DNA from: Opitutaceae bacterium
GTDB taxonomy: Bacteria > Verrucomicrobiota > Verrucomicrobiia > Opitutales > Opitutaceae
DNA length: 37,036 bases
Direction: 5' to 3'
NCBI GenBank assembly: GCA_027482505.1
Contig: JAIXVY010000492.1
Span: 1-37,036 of the forward strand
Position numbers and translations under genes: made by a program. Positions 17,019 to 27,066 of this stretch are shown here, in pieces. Position 1 is the stretch's first letter. Every line of letters starts with the position of its first letter. Under the pieces are notes generated by a model, which searched no databases, was not told the DNA's origin, and saw only the letters and a list, made by a program, of their open reading frames with translations.

Positions 17019-18446
17019 TCAGGGGGAGGCGGGGGTGGCTTCGGGCCTGGGCCGGGGAAGCCGCAGGCGCCAGAATCCCGCGTCGCGATCTTCGTAGGGT
17101 TGGCCCAGGACCCGTTCGGAGATACCCCACCCGGTTACGGTCGCCGGTTCGGCCAGCCCGCGAAATTTCGCCGGCAGGTGGGCCCGGATCTGCGCGAAAT
17201 CGAGCGCCCGGCCCGCGAGCAGACGGGCGTAAAAGCCGTCCTCCGCGTGGTAAAAACGACCCTCCGCATAGTAGGAGACCACGGGATGCCAGGGGAACCA
17301 GAGCTCCTCGGGAAAAGCGCGCGCCAAGGCCACGCCTTCGCGCAGGTGCTGGGTGCGGGGTCGCAGCGGCGCGCCGGCGTCGTGGATCCGCCAGCTCAAC
17401 GTCACGCTCGCGGCCAGGGCCAGCGCGGCCATGGTCATGCGCCGTCGCTCCAGCGCCTCGACCGTGGCGATGGCCAGGCCGGGCAGGGCGAGTTGCAGGC
17501 CCTGGAGCGAGTTGAGCGTGCCGCCTATCTTGAGCAGACCCAGGAGTCCGAGAGGCAGGCTGCATGCCCAAAGCAAGCCGGCCAGGCTCCTGGCGCCGCG
17601 CGGATCGGGGCGGCGGCGCAGCAAAAACAGCAGCGTGGCGGGCAGGCCGAGATGAACGGCCAGGAGCGGCGCGAGATCGACGAGACGCCGGCCTGGCTCC
17701 TCGGTGAGCGGAAGCGCGCCCGGTATTTTCACCAAGGTGTCCCAAAGCCCCGCGGGGTCGAAACACGCGAGCGTCGCGATGAGCAGGGCGCCGCCGCAGG
17801 CCGCGAGCCTGGCCGCTTGTTCCAGCGCGGCGCGCCGGCCGTGCGCAAGCCCGAGCCAGATCAGATGGGCGAGGGGTATGCCGAGCGAGGTCTGCTTGCA
17901 GCCGACGGCCGCCGCCGCGGCGAAGGCGGCGCACCAAAGCGACCACGCCGGGCGTTTAGGGTGCAGCAGCAGAACCGAAGCGACCAGTCCAAGCGCCACG
18001 GCGAAGTTGTCCGCCTGGATGAAGCGCCACGCGGCATCGGGCCAGATCGTTAGCACGAGCATGCCGGCGAAAAGGCGAGCCGTGATGGTGTTCTCCTTCG
18101 CGGGCCAGCGGGCCAGGGCCACGGCGATGGCGAGCAGGGGCAGGCCGATGTTGAGCGCTCCGGCCGCCAGGCTGGCCGACTCGACGTCGGGCATCCAGGC
18201 GGCGGGCAAGAGCAGCCAGACGGGCACCGGCCCATACATCCAGGTGCCGATCACGCCCGTGCCAGGCGGGCTGTAGACCGGCTCGCCCGCCGCCAGCATG
18301 AGGGACGGCGCGAGGCGCACGTCGTTCCACGCCGACCAAGGGAAGCGGCAAAACTCCACCCAAATCCACAGCGCGCCGAGGGTCAGGGCCAGGGCGAGGG
18401 CGAGGACGGCGATGCGGCCTTGGGTGGAAGCGCGAGCGGGATTCAT
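17019..18446 (-). CDS. Polytopic membrane protein, putative GT-C glycosyltransferase
   Basis: MNPARASTQGRIAVLALALALTLGALWIWVEFCRFPWSAWNDVRLAPSLMLAAGEPVYSPPGTGVIGTWMYGPVPVW..., multiple TMs; ATG overlaps upstream stop (ATGA). Confidence 0.65.
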   Translation of the reverse strand: MNPARASTQGRIAVLALALALTLGALWIWVEFCRFPWSAWNDVRLAPSLMLAAGEPVYSPPGTGVIGTWMYGPVPVWLLLPAAWMPDVESASLAAGALNIGLPLLAIAVALARWPAKENTITARLFAGMLVLTIWPDAAWRFIQADNFAVALGLVASVLLLHPKRPAWSLWCAAFAAAAAVGCKQTSLGIPLAHLIWLGLAHGRRAALEQAARLAACGGALLIATLACFDPAGLWDTLVKIPGALPLTEEPGRRLVDLAPLLAVHLGLPATLLFLLRRRPDPRGARSLAGLLWACSLPLGLLGLLKIGGTLNSLQGLQLALPGLAIATVEALERRRMTMAALALAASVTLSWRIHDAGAPLRPRTQHLREGVALARAFPEELWFPWHPVVSYYAEGRFYHAEDGFYARLLAGRALDFAQIRAHLPAKFRGLAEPATVTGWGISERVLGQPYEDRDAGFWRLRLPRPRPEATPASP

Positions 18447-20293
18447 CGGGCGGATGCGTCGGTGGCGCGTTGCAACCGGGCCAGGTCGTAGATCGCCATT
18501 CCCGGCAGAATCAGATCGGGAGGTCGGGTCGCAAGCGTGCGGAAGAACAGAGACTCCCGCCGCCAGCCGTCGGATACAGGGTCGTCCGTGGTCAGCACCA
18601 GGAGGCGAGCCTCGGCGCGGCGCAGGCGAGCCACGCTTTCCTCTAACGAGGCGTCCCGGTCGAACGTCGTCTCCGCCGCGGGGCTGAAGAGGCATGCCGA
18701 GCGTCCGCCCGCTCGCCTGACCAGGGTATGCGTGACCGAGGAGTCCGCCAAAACGAGTTCCGCGCCCGCCCAATTCCGCAGGGCCGGCCAGAGTTTCGCC
18801 GCGTCCAATTCCCGCTTCCACGCGTCATGCTCGCGCCAAGTCGCGAAGGTGTAGGGCAGGGGCGGCTGGCGCGGTTCGAGCGGCAGCAGCCACGAGCGTC
18901 TGGCGGCGTCGACCGCCAGCGCGGTCAATGCGAGGCAGAGCGCGAGTCGCGCCGCCTTCGGAAGCGCATGGACGAAGCCGGCGCCGGCCGCGAGCAGCGC
19001 CGCGGCCGGCGCAAGCACGCGCAGGCTGTAGTTCCAACCGCCGCCGGTCGATCCGGCCGACCAGGCCCACAGGCCGGTCGCGACCGCGAGCAGCGTCCAG
19101 ACGGGCAGGGCGCGACGGCCGGCGGAGACCAGTCCGGGAAACCCCGCGGCGAGCGCCAGGGCGACGCAGGCCAGCGTGGCGGCCAGGGCGGGAAGCGCCT
19201 GCGCGCGGGCGGAAAAGGACCAATAGGCGTTCACGGCTTCCATCGTGGCGTCGAAGACGACGTTGCCGGGAAAGATGCCCAGGGTGACGGGGAAGATCGG
19301 GTTTCCGGTCAGGAACCAGCTGCGGGCATACCACGGCGCCGCGGCTACGAGCAGGGGCAGGGCGTAAAGCAGGAGCGCCGCGCGCCGGTCCCCCGGCCGC
19401 CTTAGGACGAGGCCGGCCCCGGCCACGGCGAGCAGCACGGTGTAGTCCCTCGCCAGCGCGGCCAGGCAGCCGGCGAGGCCCGCGCAGAAGGCGAGACGCC
19501 GGTCTCCGGCCCGGTTGTATTCAATGATGAAATACGCCAGGGACGCCGCGGCGATCGCGACCAGGGCGGTCTCCTGGCCCATCGTGCCGCTCCAGAGAAA
19601 AAGCGGGCAGGCGGCCAGGGCGGCCAGGGCTGGCGCCCCCGCTTTGGGGCCGTGCAGCGAGCGGGCGAGGGCGAAGACCGCGCCCGCGGCGAGCAGGACC
19701 TCGGCGAGCGTGCGCCCCGCGGTCAGCGCGGAGTCCGAGGCGCCGCAGGCCAGGTAGATCCAGAGGTTGAGAAGCGAGACCAGCGGGGGCATGCCGTCGG
19801 GCCAGGCGCAGAGTTCGAAGTCGGCGGCGAAGCGCGGCGGATAAAAATCGAGATTGCCGCGCTCCAGCATGGCTCGCGCGAGACCGTCCCAGCGGAAGGA
19901 GGTGTCCCAGCCGTGCAGCGGATCGAGCGCCACGCGAGCCGTCACCGAGGCCAGGGCCAACGCGATCGCGGGCATCCAGGGCGTCCATGCGCGCCAGTCG
20001 ATGCCGGCCGAGGCGGCGTTGCCCCGCGCCGGCTTTTCTCCGAGCCAGGCCCAGGCCGAGCAGGCCAGGCCGAGGCCGAGCCATGCGCCGAGCAGCGGGC
20101 CGCGGGTCAGCGGCGCGCCGGCGGCCTGGAAAAGCAGCGCGAGGGCGAAGAAGCCCGCCGCGGAAAGCAGGAAGGCGGAGAGCGGTAGCGCCGGAAGGGC
20201 GAGGCGGCGGGCGAGCTGCCAGCCGGGCAGGATGAAGGCGGCGAGCGCCGGACCAAGCATCAGCCACGCGAAGGCGTCGGCCTGCCCTCTCAT
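18443..20293 (-). CDS. Polytopic membrane protein, putative GT-C glycosyltransferase
   Basis: MRGQADAFAWLMLGPALAAFILPGWQLARRL...; TRVALDPLHGWDTSFRWDGLARAMLERGNLDFYPPRFAADFELCAWPDGMPPLVSLLNLW. ATGA overlap with upstream GT2. Confidence 0.68.
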   Translation of the reverse strand: MRGQADAFAWLMLGPALAAFILPGWQLARRLALPALPLSAFLLSAAGFFALALLFQAAGAPLTRGPLLGAWLGLGLACSAWAWLGEKPARGNAASAGIDWRAWTPWMPAIALALASVTARVALDPLHGWDTSFRWDGLARAMLERGNLDFYPPRFAADFELCAWPDGMPPLVSLLNLWIYLACGASDSALTAGRTLAEVLLAAGAVFALARSLHGPKAGAPALAALAACPLFLWSGTMGQETALVAIAAASLAYFIIEYNRAGDRRLAFCAGLAGCLAALARDYTVLLAVAGAGLVLRRPGDRRAALLLYALPLLVAAAPWYARSWFLTGNPIFPVTLGIFPGNVVFDATMEAVNAYWSFSARAQALPALAATLACVALALAAGFPGLVSAGRRALPVWTLLAVATGLWAWSAGSTGGGWNYSLRVLAPAAALLAAGAGFVHALPKAARLALCLALTALAVDAARRSWLLPLEPRQPPLPYTFATWREHDAWKRELDAAKLWPALRNWAGAELVLADSSVTHTLVRRAGGRSACLFSPAAETTFDRDASLEESVARLRRAEARLLVLTTDDPVSDGWRRESLFFRTLATRPPDLILPGMAIYDLARLQRATDASAR

Positions 20294-21072
20294 GTGCCGG
20301 GGCCGGCAGTGGGGCGTCGCCGGTAGTCGCCGCGGCTGAAATACTTTTCCAGCCAGACATACATCACGATGAAGAAGTAGCGGCTGCCCATTTCCTTTAT
20401 CTTGAGCTTGGCCTCGCCGGCGCGGCGGTTGCGCCAGGTGATGGGCACGACGGTCCAGGTGTAGCCGCGCACGATGGCCTTGAGCGGAAGCTCGACGGTG
20501 AGGTTGAAGTGGGGCGCGATCAGGGGCCGGCAGCCTTGGATGACTTCGCGGCGGTAGGCCTTGAAGGCGTTGGTCGTGTCGTTGAGGCGGTGGCGGAACA
20601 GGGTTCGGATGAAAAAGTTGAAGAACCGGTTCAGGCGCAGCTTGAGCCAGGGATAGTCGATGACGCCGCCGCCCTTGATGAAACGGCTGCCGAAGACGCA
20701 ATCCCAGCCCTCGCAGAGCTTTTTCCAATAGACGACCACGTCGCGGGCGTCGTCGGAGGCGTCGGCCATGAAGATCACCATCGCGTCCCCGCGGGCGTGG
20801 TCGAGGCCGTGGATGACGGCGCGTCCGAAGCCGTGCTCCCCGAGGTTTTGCACCGGGGCGAGTTCGGGTATTCGAGCGCGCAGGGATTGCAGGACGTCCC
20901 AGGTCGTGTCGCGCGAGCCGTCGTCGACCACCACGATTTCGTGCGGCACTTTGTGAAGCTCAAGCTCCAGGTGGAGGTGCTCCACCGTGGCGGCGATGCT
21001 GGCCTCCTCGTCGCGGGCGGGTATCACCACCGACAACAGGGAGGGTGTTTGGAGGCCGGGTTGAGGATTCAT
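20290..21072 (-). CDS. DPM1-like GT2 (polyprenyl-phosphate sugar synthase-like)
   Basis: SLLSVVIPARDEEASIAATVEHLHLELELHKVPHEIVVVDDGSRDTTWDVLQ, MADASDDARDVVVYWKKL, FGSRFIKGG; start placed at ATGA overlap with 21069. Confidence 0.88.
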   Translation of the reverse strand: MNPQPGLQTPSLLSVVIPARDEEASIAATVEHLHLELELHKVPHEIVVVDDGSRDTTWDVLQSLRARIPELAPVQNLGEHGFGRAVIHGLDHARGDAMVIFMADASDDARDVVVYWKKLCEGWDCVFGSRFIKGGGVIDYPWLKLRLNRFFNFFIRTLFRHRLNDTTNAFKAYRREVIQGCRPLIAPHFNLTVELPLKAIVRGYTWTVVPITWRNRRAGEAKLKIKEMGSRYFFIVMYVWLEKYFSRGDYRRRPTAGPGT

Positions 21073-21743
21073 TGTGCGCATGGTTTTTCGGCTACGACTA
21101 GGAATTGGCGCCCGAAAACAGCCCAGATCGGCGGCATTGCGAGATAAAGCCGGACGAGGGCGAGCGGGTAGCGCGGGCCGCCCACGATGGAGTAGGGCAT
21201 GAACTTGGGGCGGGAGAGGCGGATCTCGAAGCCGGCGATTCGCAGGGCCTCCGAGATCGAGGCGTCCGAGAGGGCCACGTGGTGGTCGATGAAGTCCCAG
21301 TAGCGGCCGTGGAGGTGGCGGATGTTGGGGCCGATCGCGATCAGCCTGCCGCCCGGGCGCAGGGCGGCGTGAGCGTGCCGCAGCGTGTCGCGCAGGGCGG
21401 CCTTGTCGGGCAGGTGCTCGAAGAAGTTGCTGGTCACGACCGCGTCGAGCGAGCCGGCGGGCACGGGCCAGGGCTGCGAACAGTCCTGCTCGTGAAAAAC
21501 CACCCCGGGCGCTAGTCGGCCGCGCGATGCGGGGTTGAGGTCCATCGCATGCCGCTCGTCCGCGGACAGATGATTGACCCACTCGCCGTAGCCGCAGCCG
21601 AGGTCCAGGATTCGTTTGCAGGGGGCGGGGAAAAAGCGGGCCAGCCAAGGCGCGAGCACCGTCCACACGCGGTCGCGGTAGTCCGCGGTGGGTGAGAACC
21701 GCTTTGCGTAGATCGAGGTGAGCTCTTGTTTGTCGGTGGTCAT
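21069..21743 (-). CDS. Class I SAM-dependent methyltransferase
   Basis: KRILDLGCGYGEWVNHLSADERHAMDLNP, SLDAVVTSNFFEHLPDKAALRDTLRHAHAALRPGGRLIAIGPN. Confidence 0.9.
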   Translation of the reverse strand: MTTDKQELTSIYAKRFSPTADYRDRVWTVLAPWLARFFPAPCKRILDLGCGYGEWVNHLSADERHAMDLNPASRGRLAPGVVFHEQDCSQPWPVPAGSLDAVVTSNFFEHLPDKAALRDTLRHAHAALRPGGRLIAIGPNIRHLHGRYWDFIDHHVALSDASISEALRIAGFEIRLSRPKFMPYSIVGGPRYPLALVRLYLAMPPIWAVFGRQFLVVAEKPCAQ

Positions 21744-21854
21744 TTGGGGCAGGCCGGCGTCGAAAAAACGTCGAGGAATCGCTGGATAATCCGCGGCGAT
21801 GTTTTGGCCCGGGCGGCATCTGAGCGGCGCTTTCTTGCGGAGTCCATGAAGACC

Positions 21855-23225
21855 TCAGGGATTGGCCGTTCGGCTTTGCGCCGCGTAATAGGCGGCCAAG
21901 CCGCGCAGGCCGGAGCGTTCGGCCGCGATTTTGCCAAGCCGGATGACTCGTTCGTCCTTGGGCGACATGGCATGCGCCTCGTTCAGATAGCGGATCGCCC
22001 CTTGGGGATTGCCTTTTTCGATATGCATTTCCGCGAAAAGCACGCCGCCGTTCACCACGATGTTCCTGCGGTGCTCGTCGAGGCCGGAGAGCACGCGCCA
22101 GACGGGAAAAACAGGGTGTCGATTGACGCCGATCTGGTGCCAGGCGGGAAGAAGCAGGTTTGCGACCGCGGCCAGCATGGTCGCGCGAATCACGAGCACA
22201 TCCCTGCGATTGATCGCGTCGATGGCGACGACGATCACCACGGGAAGGAGCATGCCGGTGTTGCGGCTGAAGTCGTCCGCCACGGAGCAGCCCGCCAGAT
22301 AGGTTCCCGCGGCGGCCGCCGCCAGTCCCGCATTCATCGGCCGGCCTCGCGCCCGCCAGAGCAGGGCGATCAGCGCGGGCAGCCACAGGGCCCTGCATCC
22401 CTGCCAAAGCCCGGCGGCCAGGGCTTCGGGGTGAAACCAGTCCGAGAGCTTGCGTTCGCTGATAAAGCGCGCCGCGTCCTGGTTCAGGTCCCAATGCCAG
22501 GCCGCCGCGCGCAAGAGAAGGTAGGGCGCGACGCCCCAGGCCGGCAGGAGCAGTTTCGCGAGGGATTCTGGGGCCTCGTTTTCGCGCGGCGGAAAGAGGT
22601 GCCGGGCGAGCAGGGCGAGGGGCAGTCCGATGATGAAGCGTTCGTCCATGAACGACACGACCAGGGCCGCCGTCAGGCGGCTAAAGTCGCTCGGGGATAG
22701 CACGACGACGCAAAGCCCCAGCACCCACCAGGCGTCCATGTAAGTAAGCCAGCCGATGGACACCAGCGCGCTGGCGGAGGTGGCGGCGGCCAGGGCCACC
22801 GCCAGACGGGGCATCGTGCCGGCGCGCGGCGCGCCGCGGCGCGCGCAATAAAAGACCAGGGCCGGCACCCCGGCCCATGCGAGGCCGATCAAGACCCAGT
22901 GTGGCGCCTGGAGAAAGTGGAGCGGAACCACGGGTATGAGGCGCCAGGTCACCAGGCCGTGAGTCGTGCTGCGTGGGGTGTGCCACGGGTCTTCCAGCCG
23001 GCCGGCCTCAAAGGCCGCGCGCGATGTTTCGGGCATGTTCGCGGCGATGGCGTAGTCATGCAACAGCCAGCGGTCCAGATTGGGGAAAAAGAACACCATG
23101 GCCAGCGTTACGGCCAGCAACGCCATCATCCAGGCCGGCCTTCCGCCCGGCCGCGAGGGTGCTTGCGAAGGCGACGGTTCCGTGAAGTGGGTTTGATTCG
23201 GCTGGCCGGCTGCGCCCACGTTCAT
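21855..23225 (-). CDS. Polytopic membrane protein with short TPR-like C-terminus
   Basis: PAWMMALLAVTLAMVFFFPNLDRWLLHDYAIAANMPETSRAAFEAGRLEDPWHTPRSTTHG..., several TMs, C-term EKGNPQGAIRYLNEAHAMSPKDERVIRLGKIA. ATGA overlap with 23222. Confidence 0.65.
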   Translation of the reverse strand: MNVGAAGQPNQTHFTEPSPSQAPSRPGGRPAWMMALLAVTLAMVFFFPNLDRWLLHDYAIAANMPETSRAAFEAGRLEDPWHTPRSTTHGLVTWRLIPVVPLHFLQAPHWVLIGLAWAGVPALVFYCARRGAPRAGTMPRLAVALAAATSASALVSIGWLTYMDAWWVLGLCVVVLSPSDFSRLTAALVVSFMDERFIIGLPLALLARHLFPPRENEAPESLAKLLLPAWGVAPYLLLRAAAWHWDLNQDAARFISERKLSDWFHPEALAAGLWQGCRALWLPALIALLWRARGRPMNAGLAAAAAGTYLAGCSVADDFSRNTGMLLPVVIVVAIDAINRRDVLVIRATMLAAVANLLLPAWHQIGVNRHPVFPVWRVLSGLDEHRRNIVVNGGVLFAEMHIEKGNPQGAIRYLNEAHAMSPKDERVIRLGKIAAERSGLRGLAAYYAAQSRTANP

Positions 23226-24298
23226 GGATGGGGCCAGTTGGGATGGGCGAGGGAATGGACGGCTATTTCCTCTAGAATCTCGGCCAGCGGCGTGCGCGGG
23301 CGCCAGTTCCAGACGGAGGCGGCGCGGTCGCTGTCGAGGACAACCCACGGAAGGTCATAGGGTCGCGGGGCGGGATCGCTCGCGACTTCGTGGGGACCCA
23401 GGCGCTCGCGGCACCAGGCGCCGAGCTGGCGAAGCGACATGGCCTGCGAGGCTCCGCCGGCGATGTTGAGAACGCGCTGCTTGTCGGACGAGGACCCCGC
23501 GCCGAGCTGGGCGAGGACCAGCGGGGCGAGATCGCGCGGGTGGAGGCAATCGCGCACCTGGTGGCCTAGGCCGTCAAAGCCGATGTGCTTGAGCGGGCGG
23601 CGGGCGGCCCACTCGCGTATCCAAAAACTGAAGATGCCCTGGTCGGCGCGGCCGAACTGGCCCGCGCCGGCGAGCACTCCGCAGCGGTTGATCCACACCG
23701 GCAGGCCGAAGGCGTGGCCGTATTCGAGCGCCATGGTCTCCGAGGCAAGCTTGGTGGCGCCGTAGAGCGACACGGGCGCGGCGGTGGAAAAATCCTCCGT
23801 CACGCCCGCGGGCGTCACGCCCGGGGGCAGCGCGCCGGCGGCGGCCGCGGCGGGGTCGAGGGCGAAGGCGCCGCGATGGACGACCACGGGCAGGGCGGCC
23901 AAAGGAGGTATGGAGTAGACGCGGCTGGTGCTGAGAAGGACGAAGGCGGCGGAGTGGCGGCGGCAGTATTCCAGGAGGTGGAGCGTGCCTTCGAGATTGT
24001 GGCCGACGAGTTGGGCGGGGGTGCAGCCGGAGCCGGCGGTGCCGGCGAGCACGCTGGGCTGGGCGGCGCAGTCGATCACGGCGTCGACCGCGGGGAGCGC
24101 GTCGAGGTCTGCCGCCACGCGAAGGTCGCCGTGGCGGACGTCGACGCCGAGGGCGCGGAGCGCGGCGACGTTGTGGTGCGCGCCCTCGCGGGCAAGGTTG
24201 TCCACGCCGATGATCTTGAGTCCGGCTCTTTCGGCCAGCAGGGCGCGGGCAAGGGCCGAGCCGACGAAGCCGCAGACGCCGGTGACGAGGAGGCGCAT
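23222..24298 (-). CDS. Extended SDR, CDP-paratose 2-epimerase-like NAD-dependent epimerase
   Basis: MRLLVTGVCGFVGSALARALL; YGATKLASE; NRCGVLAGAGQFGRADQGIFSFWI...HIGFDGLGHQVRDCLHPRDLAPLVLAQL resembles RfbE-type epimerases. Confidence 0.8.
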   Translation of the reverse strand: MRLLVTGVCGFVGSALARALLAERAGLKIIGVDNLAREGAHHNVAALRALGVDVRHGDLRVAADLDALPAVDAVIDCAAQPSVLAGTAGSGCTPAQLVGHNLEGTLHLLEYCRRHSAAFVLLSTSRVYSIPPLAALPVVVHRGAFALDPAAAAAGALPPGVTPAGVTEDFSTAAPVSLYGATKLASETMALEYGHAFGLPVWINRCGVLAGAGQFGRADQGIFSFWIREWAARRPLKHIGFDGLGHQVRDCLHPRDLAPLVLAQLGAGSSSDKQRVLNIAGGASQAMSLRQLGAWCRERLGPHEVASDPAPRPYDLPWVVLDSDRAASVWNWRPRTPLAEILEEIAVHSLAHPNWPHP

Positions 24299-24301
24299 GG
24301 G

Positions 24302-25363
24302 TCAGGCGGCGGGGCGGGTTTTCCAGGCCTCGACGATCTGGCGGATGGTGTCCTCCACCGTCTGGGTGATGTCCCAGGACGGGTAGTGGGCGCGCATCTT
24401 GCGCAGGTCGGAGTAGTAGCAGATATGGTCGCCGGCCCGGGCCTGGTCGACGTAGGCGTGGACCTGGGCCCGGCCGGAGAACTTCTCCGCGATCTTGAAG
24501 GCCTCGAGGATGGAGACGCTGTTGGCCTTGCCGCCGCCGAGGTTGTAGACCTCGCCGGCGCGGGGGGCGGCGACGAAGGCGGCCATGAAGCGGGCCACGT
24601 CGAGGGCGTGGATGTTGTCGCGCACCTGCTTCCCCTTGTATCCGAAAACACGATACTCGCGGCCCTCGAGGTTGCACTTGACCAGGTAGGACAGGAAGCC
24701 GTGGAGCTCGACGCCCGAGTGGTTGGGCCCGGTGAGGCAGCCGCCGCGCAGGCAGCAGGTGGGCAGGCCGAAGTAGCGGCCGTATTCCTGGACCATGACA
24801 TCGGCCGCGACCTTGGAGGCGCCGAAAAGGGAGTGCTTGGACTGGTCGATGGTGAAGTCCTCGGCGACGCCGTGCGCATAGGCGGGGTCGGCGTAGTCCC
24901 AGCGCGTGTCCCGCTCGACGAGGGGGATGCGGTTGGGCGCGTCGCCGTAGACCTTGTTCGTGCTCATGTGCACGAAAGGCGACTCGGGGCTGGCCTGGCG
25001 GGCGGCCTCGAGCAGGTTGAGCGTGCCTCCGGCGTTGGTGTCGAAGTCGTCAAAGGGAATGGCGGCGGCGCGGTCGTGCGAGGGCTGGGCGGCGGCGTGG
25101 ACGATGGCCGAAGGGCGGACCTCCTTGACCAGGGCGAGCACCCCGGCGCGGTCGCGAATGTCCAGCTCGTGGTGGACGTAGCCGGGAAGATCGCGTTGCA
25201 GGCGGCGTTGGTTCCAGCGGGTGTCGCCCTGGGGGCCGAAGAAGACGGCGCGCTGGTTGTTGTCCACGCCGTGAACGGCGTAGCCAAGCTCGCGGGCGAA
25301 GTAGGTCGCGACCTCGGAGCCGATGAGGCCGGAGGCGCCGGTGACAAGGAGGGTTTTTGGCAT
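24302..25363 (-). CDS. Extended SDR, NAD-dependent sugar epimerase/dehydratase (CDP-paratose epimerase-like)
   Basis: [99 protein letters not shown]. Confidence 0.85.
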   Translation of the reverse strand: MPKTLLVTGASGLIGSEVATYFARELGYAVHGVDNNQRAVFFGPQGDTRWNQRRLQRDLPGYVHHELDIRDRAGVLALVKEVRPSAIVHAAAQPSHDRAAAIPFDDFDTNAGGTLNLLEAARQASPESPFVHMSTNKVYGDAPNRIPLVERDTRWDYADPAYAHGVAEDFTIDQSKHSLFGASKVAADVMVQEYGRYFGLPTCCLRGGCLTGPNHSGVELHGFLSYLVKCNLEGREYRVFGYKGKQVRDNIHALDVARFMAAFVAAPRAGEVYNLGGGKANSVSILEAFKIAEKFSGRAQVHAYVDQARAGDHICYYSDLRKMRAHYPSWDITQTVEDTIRQIVEAWKTRPAA

Positions 25364-25416
25364 GATGCTAAGCTTTAGGCGGGAGGGTATTCAGCGGGAC
25401 GACGCGGCGGACGCGG

Positions 25417-26109
25417 TCAGCGAAAGAGGTTGTATTTGACGATGGCATACAGCGCCCGGAAGCCGTCGCGCCAGCCGATCTTCTTCCCCTCCTTGTAGGT
25501 GCGGCCGTAGTAGCTGATGCCGACCTCGTAGATGGAGATGTCGGGAATCTTGGAGATCTTGGCGGTGATCTCGGGCTCGAAGCCGAAGCGGTTTTCCTCG
25601 ATCGCGATCTGTTTCACCACCTCGCGGCGCATGACCTTGTAGCAGGTCTCCATGTCGGTGAGGTTGAGGTTGGTGAACATGTTGGAGAGCAGGGTGAGGA
25701 ACTTGTTGCCCACCATGTGCCAGAAGTAGACGACCCGGTGGGGGCCGCCGCCCATGAAGCGCGAGCCGAAGACGACGTCGGCCTTGCCCGAGAGGATGGG
25801 GGCGAGCAGCTGGGCATATTCCTGCGGATCGTATTCGAGGTCGGCGTCCTGGATGAGGACGATGTCCCCGGTGGCGGCGGCGAAGCCGGTGCGAAGCGCG
25901 GCGCCTTTGCCCTGGTTGACCTCGTGGTAGAGGATCTTGTCCACCAGCGGAGCGATCTCGGCCTTTAGCACGTCGCGGGTGCCGTCGCGCGAGCAGTCGT
26001 CGACGATGATGATCTCGCGCTCGGCGACGGGGGAGGCCCGGACCGCGTCCACGATGGTGCGGATGGTGCGGGCCTCGTTGTAGCAGGGGATGACGACGGA
26101 AAGCTTCAT
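25417..26109 (-). CDS. DPM1-like GT2 glycosyltransferase
   Basis: [124 protein letters not shown]. Confidence 0.92.
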   Translation of the reverse strand: MKLSVVIPCYNEARTIRTIVDAVRASPVAEREIIIVDDCSRDGTRDVLKAEIAPLVDKILYHEVNQGKGAALRTGFAAATGDIVLIQDADLEYDPQEYAQLLAPILSGKADVVFGSRFMGGGPHRVVYFWHMVGNKFLTLLSNMFTNLNLTDMETCYKVMRREVVKQIAIEENRFGFEPEITAKISKIPDISIYEVGISYYGRTYKEGKKIGWRDGFRALYAIVKYNLFR

Positions 26110-26178
26110 GCGCTGTGACGCGGCCGATGCTTCTAGGATGAAGCCTGCTTGGGAAGGGGAAAGTCCGGATGGGTCGGG

Positions 26179-26194
26179 CGGGGGTTGACCCCCG
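26179..26194. repeat. 16-bp inverted repeat CGGGGGT-TG-ACCCCCG in divergent intergenic region
   Basis: Perfect 7-bp arms, 2-nt spacer, between GT2 (start 26109, minus) and wzm (start about 26223, plus). Confidence 0.5.
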
Positions 26195-26222
26195 GGTGGG
26201 TATGCGCAGCGTGGGCGGGCCC

Positions 26223-27059
26223 ATGGTTCCAGAGCACAGCGAGCCCATCATCCGCATCCGGCCCTCCTCGGGATGGCGCGCGTTGCGGCTGGGGGAGATA
26301 TGGGCGTATCGCGATGTGTGGCTGATGCTGGCGGCGCGCGATTTGAAGCTGCGCTACCGCCAGACGGCGCTGGGAGTGCTGTGGGTGGTGTTGCAGCCTT
26401 TGCTGGCTGGGTTGATCTTCGCGGTGATTTTCGGGCATTTCGCGAAGCTGCCCAGCGGGGAGCGACCGTATCTGCTCTTCGTGTTCGCGGGTTTGATGGG
26501 ATGGAATCTTTTCGCCGGAATCGTGCAGCGCGCGGGCGGCAGCCTGGTGGCGGAGGCGCGTTTGATAACGAAGGTGTATTTCCCGCGCGTGCTGATCCCC
26601 TGCGCGGCGGCGGCGTCCGCGGCGGTGGACTTTTGCGTTTCGTTGGTGGTCATGGGTGTGCTGATCGCTTGGCACGGCGTGTGGCCGGGGGCGTGGCTGT
26701 GGCTGTTGCCGCCGGTCGTGGCGGTGGCTTTCGCGGGCGCGCTTGGCGCGGGCTTGTGGGTGGCGGCGCTGAACGTGCGCTATCGGGACTTCGCCTACGC
26801 GCTGCCGTTTCTGCTCCAGGTGTGGATGTATGCCTCGCCGGTCGTCTACGGCATGGAACTGGTCTCGGAGCGGTGGCGGCCTCTGTTCGCGTTGAACCCG
26901 ATGGTGGGCGTGATCGAGGCCATGCGCGCGGCTTTGCTGGGCGGGCCGGCGCCTGAACCGCTCTCGCTGATTTCGTCGGTCGCGCTGGCGGTCCTGGTTT
27001 TATTTTCGGGCCTTTTTTTCTTTCGCCGAGTGGAGCGAGGTTTCGCTGAAGCCCTGTGA
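26223..27059 (+). CDS. Wzm-like polysaccharide ABC transporter permease
   Basis: [86 protein letters not shown]. Start could also be ATG 26202. Confidence 0.92.
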   Translation: MVPEHSEPIIRIRPSSGWRALRLGEIWAYRDVWLMLAARDLKLRYRQTALGVLWVVLQPLLAGLIFAVIFGHFAKLPSGERPYLLFVFAGLMGWNLFAGIVQRAGGSLVAEARLITKVYFPRVLIPCAAAASAAVDFCVSLVVMGVLIAWHGVWPGAWLWLLPPVVAVAFAGALGAGLWVAALNVRYRDFAYALPFLLQVWMYASPVVYGMELVSERWRPLFALNPMVGVIEAMRAALLGGPAPEPLSLISSVALAVLVLFSGLFFFRRVERGFAEAL

Positions 27060-27066
27060 TCGAGCG

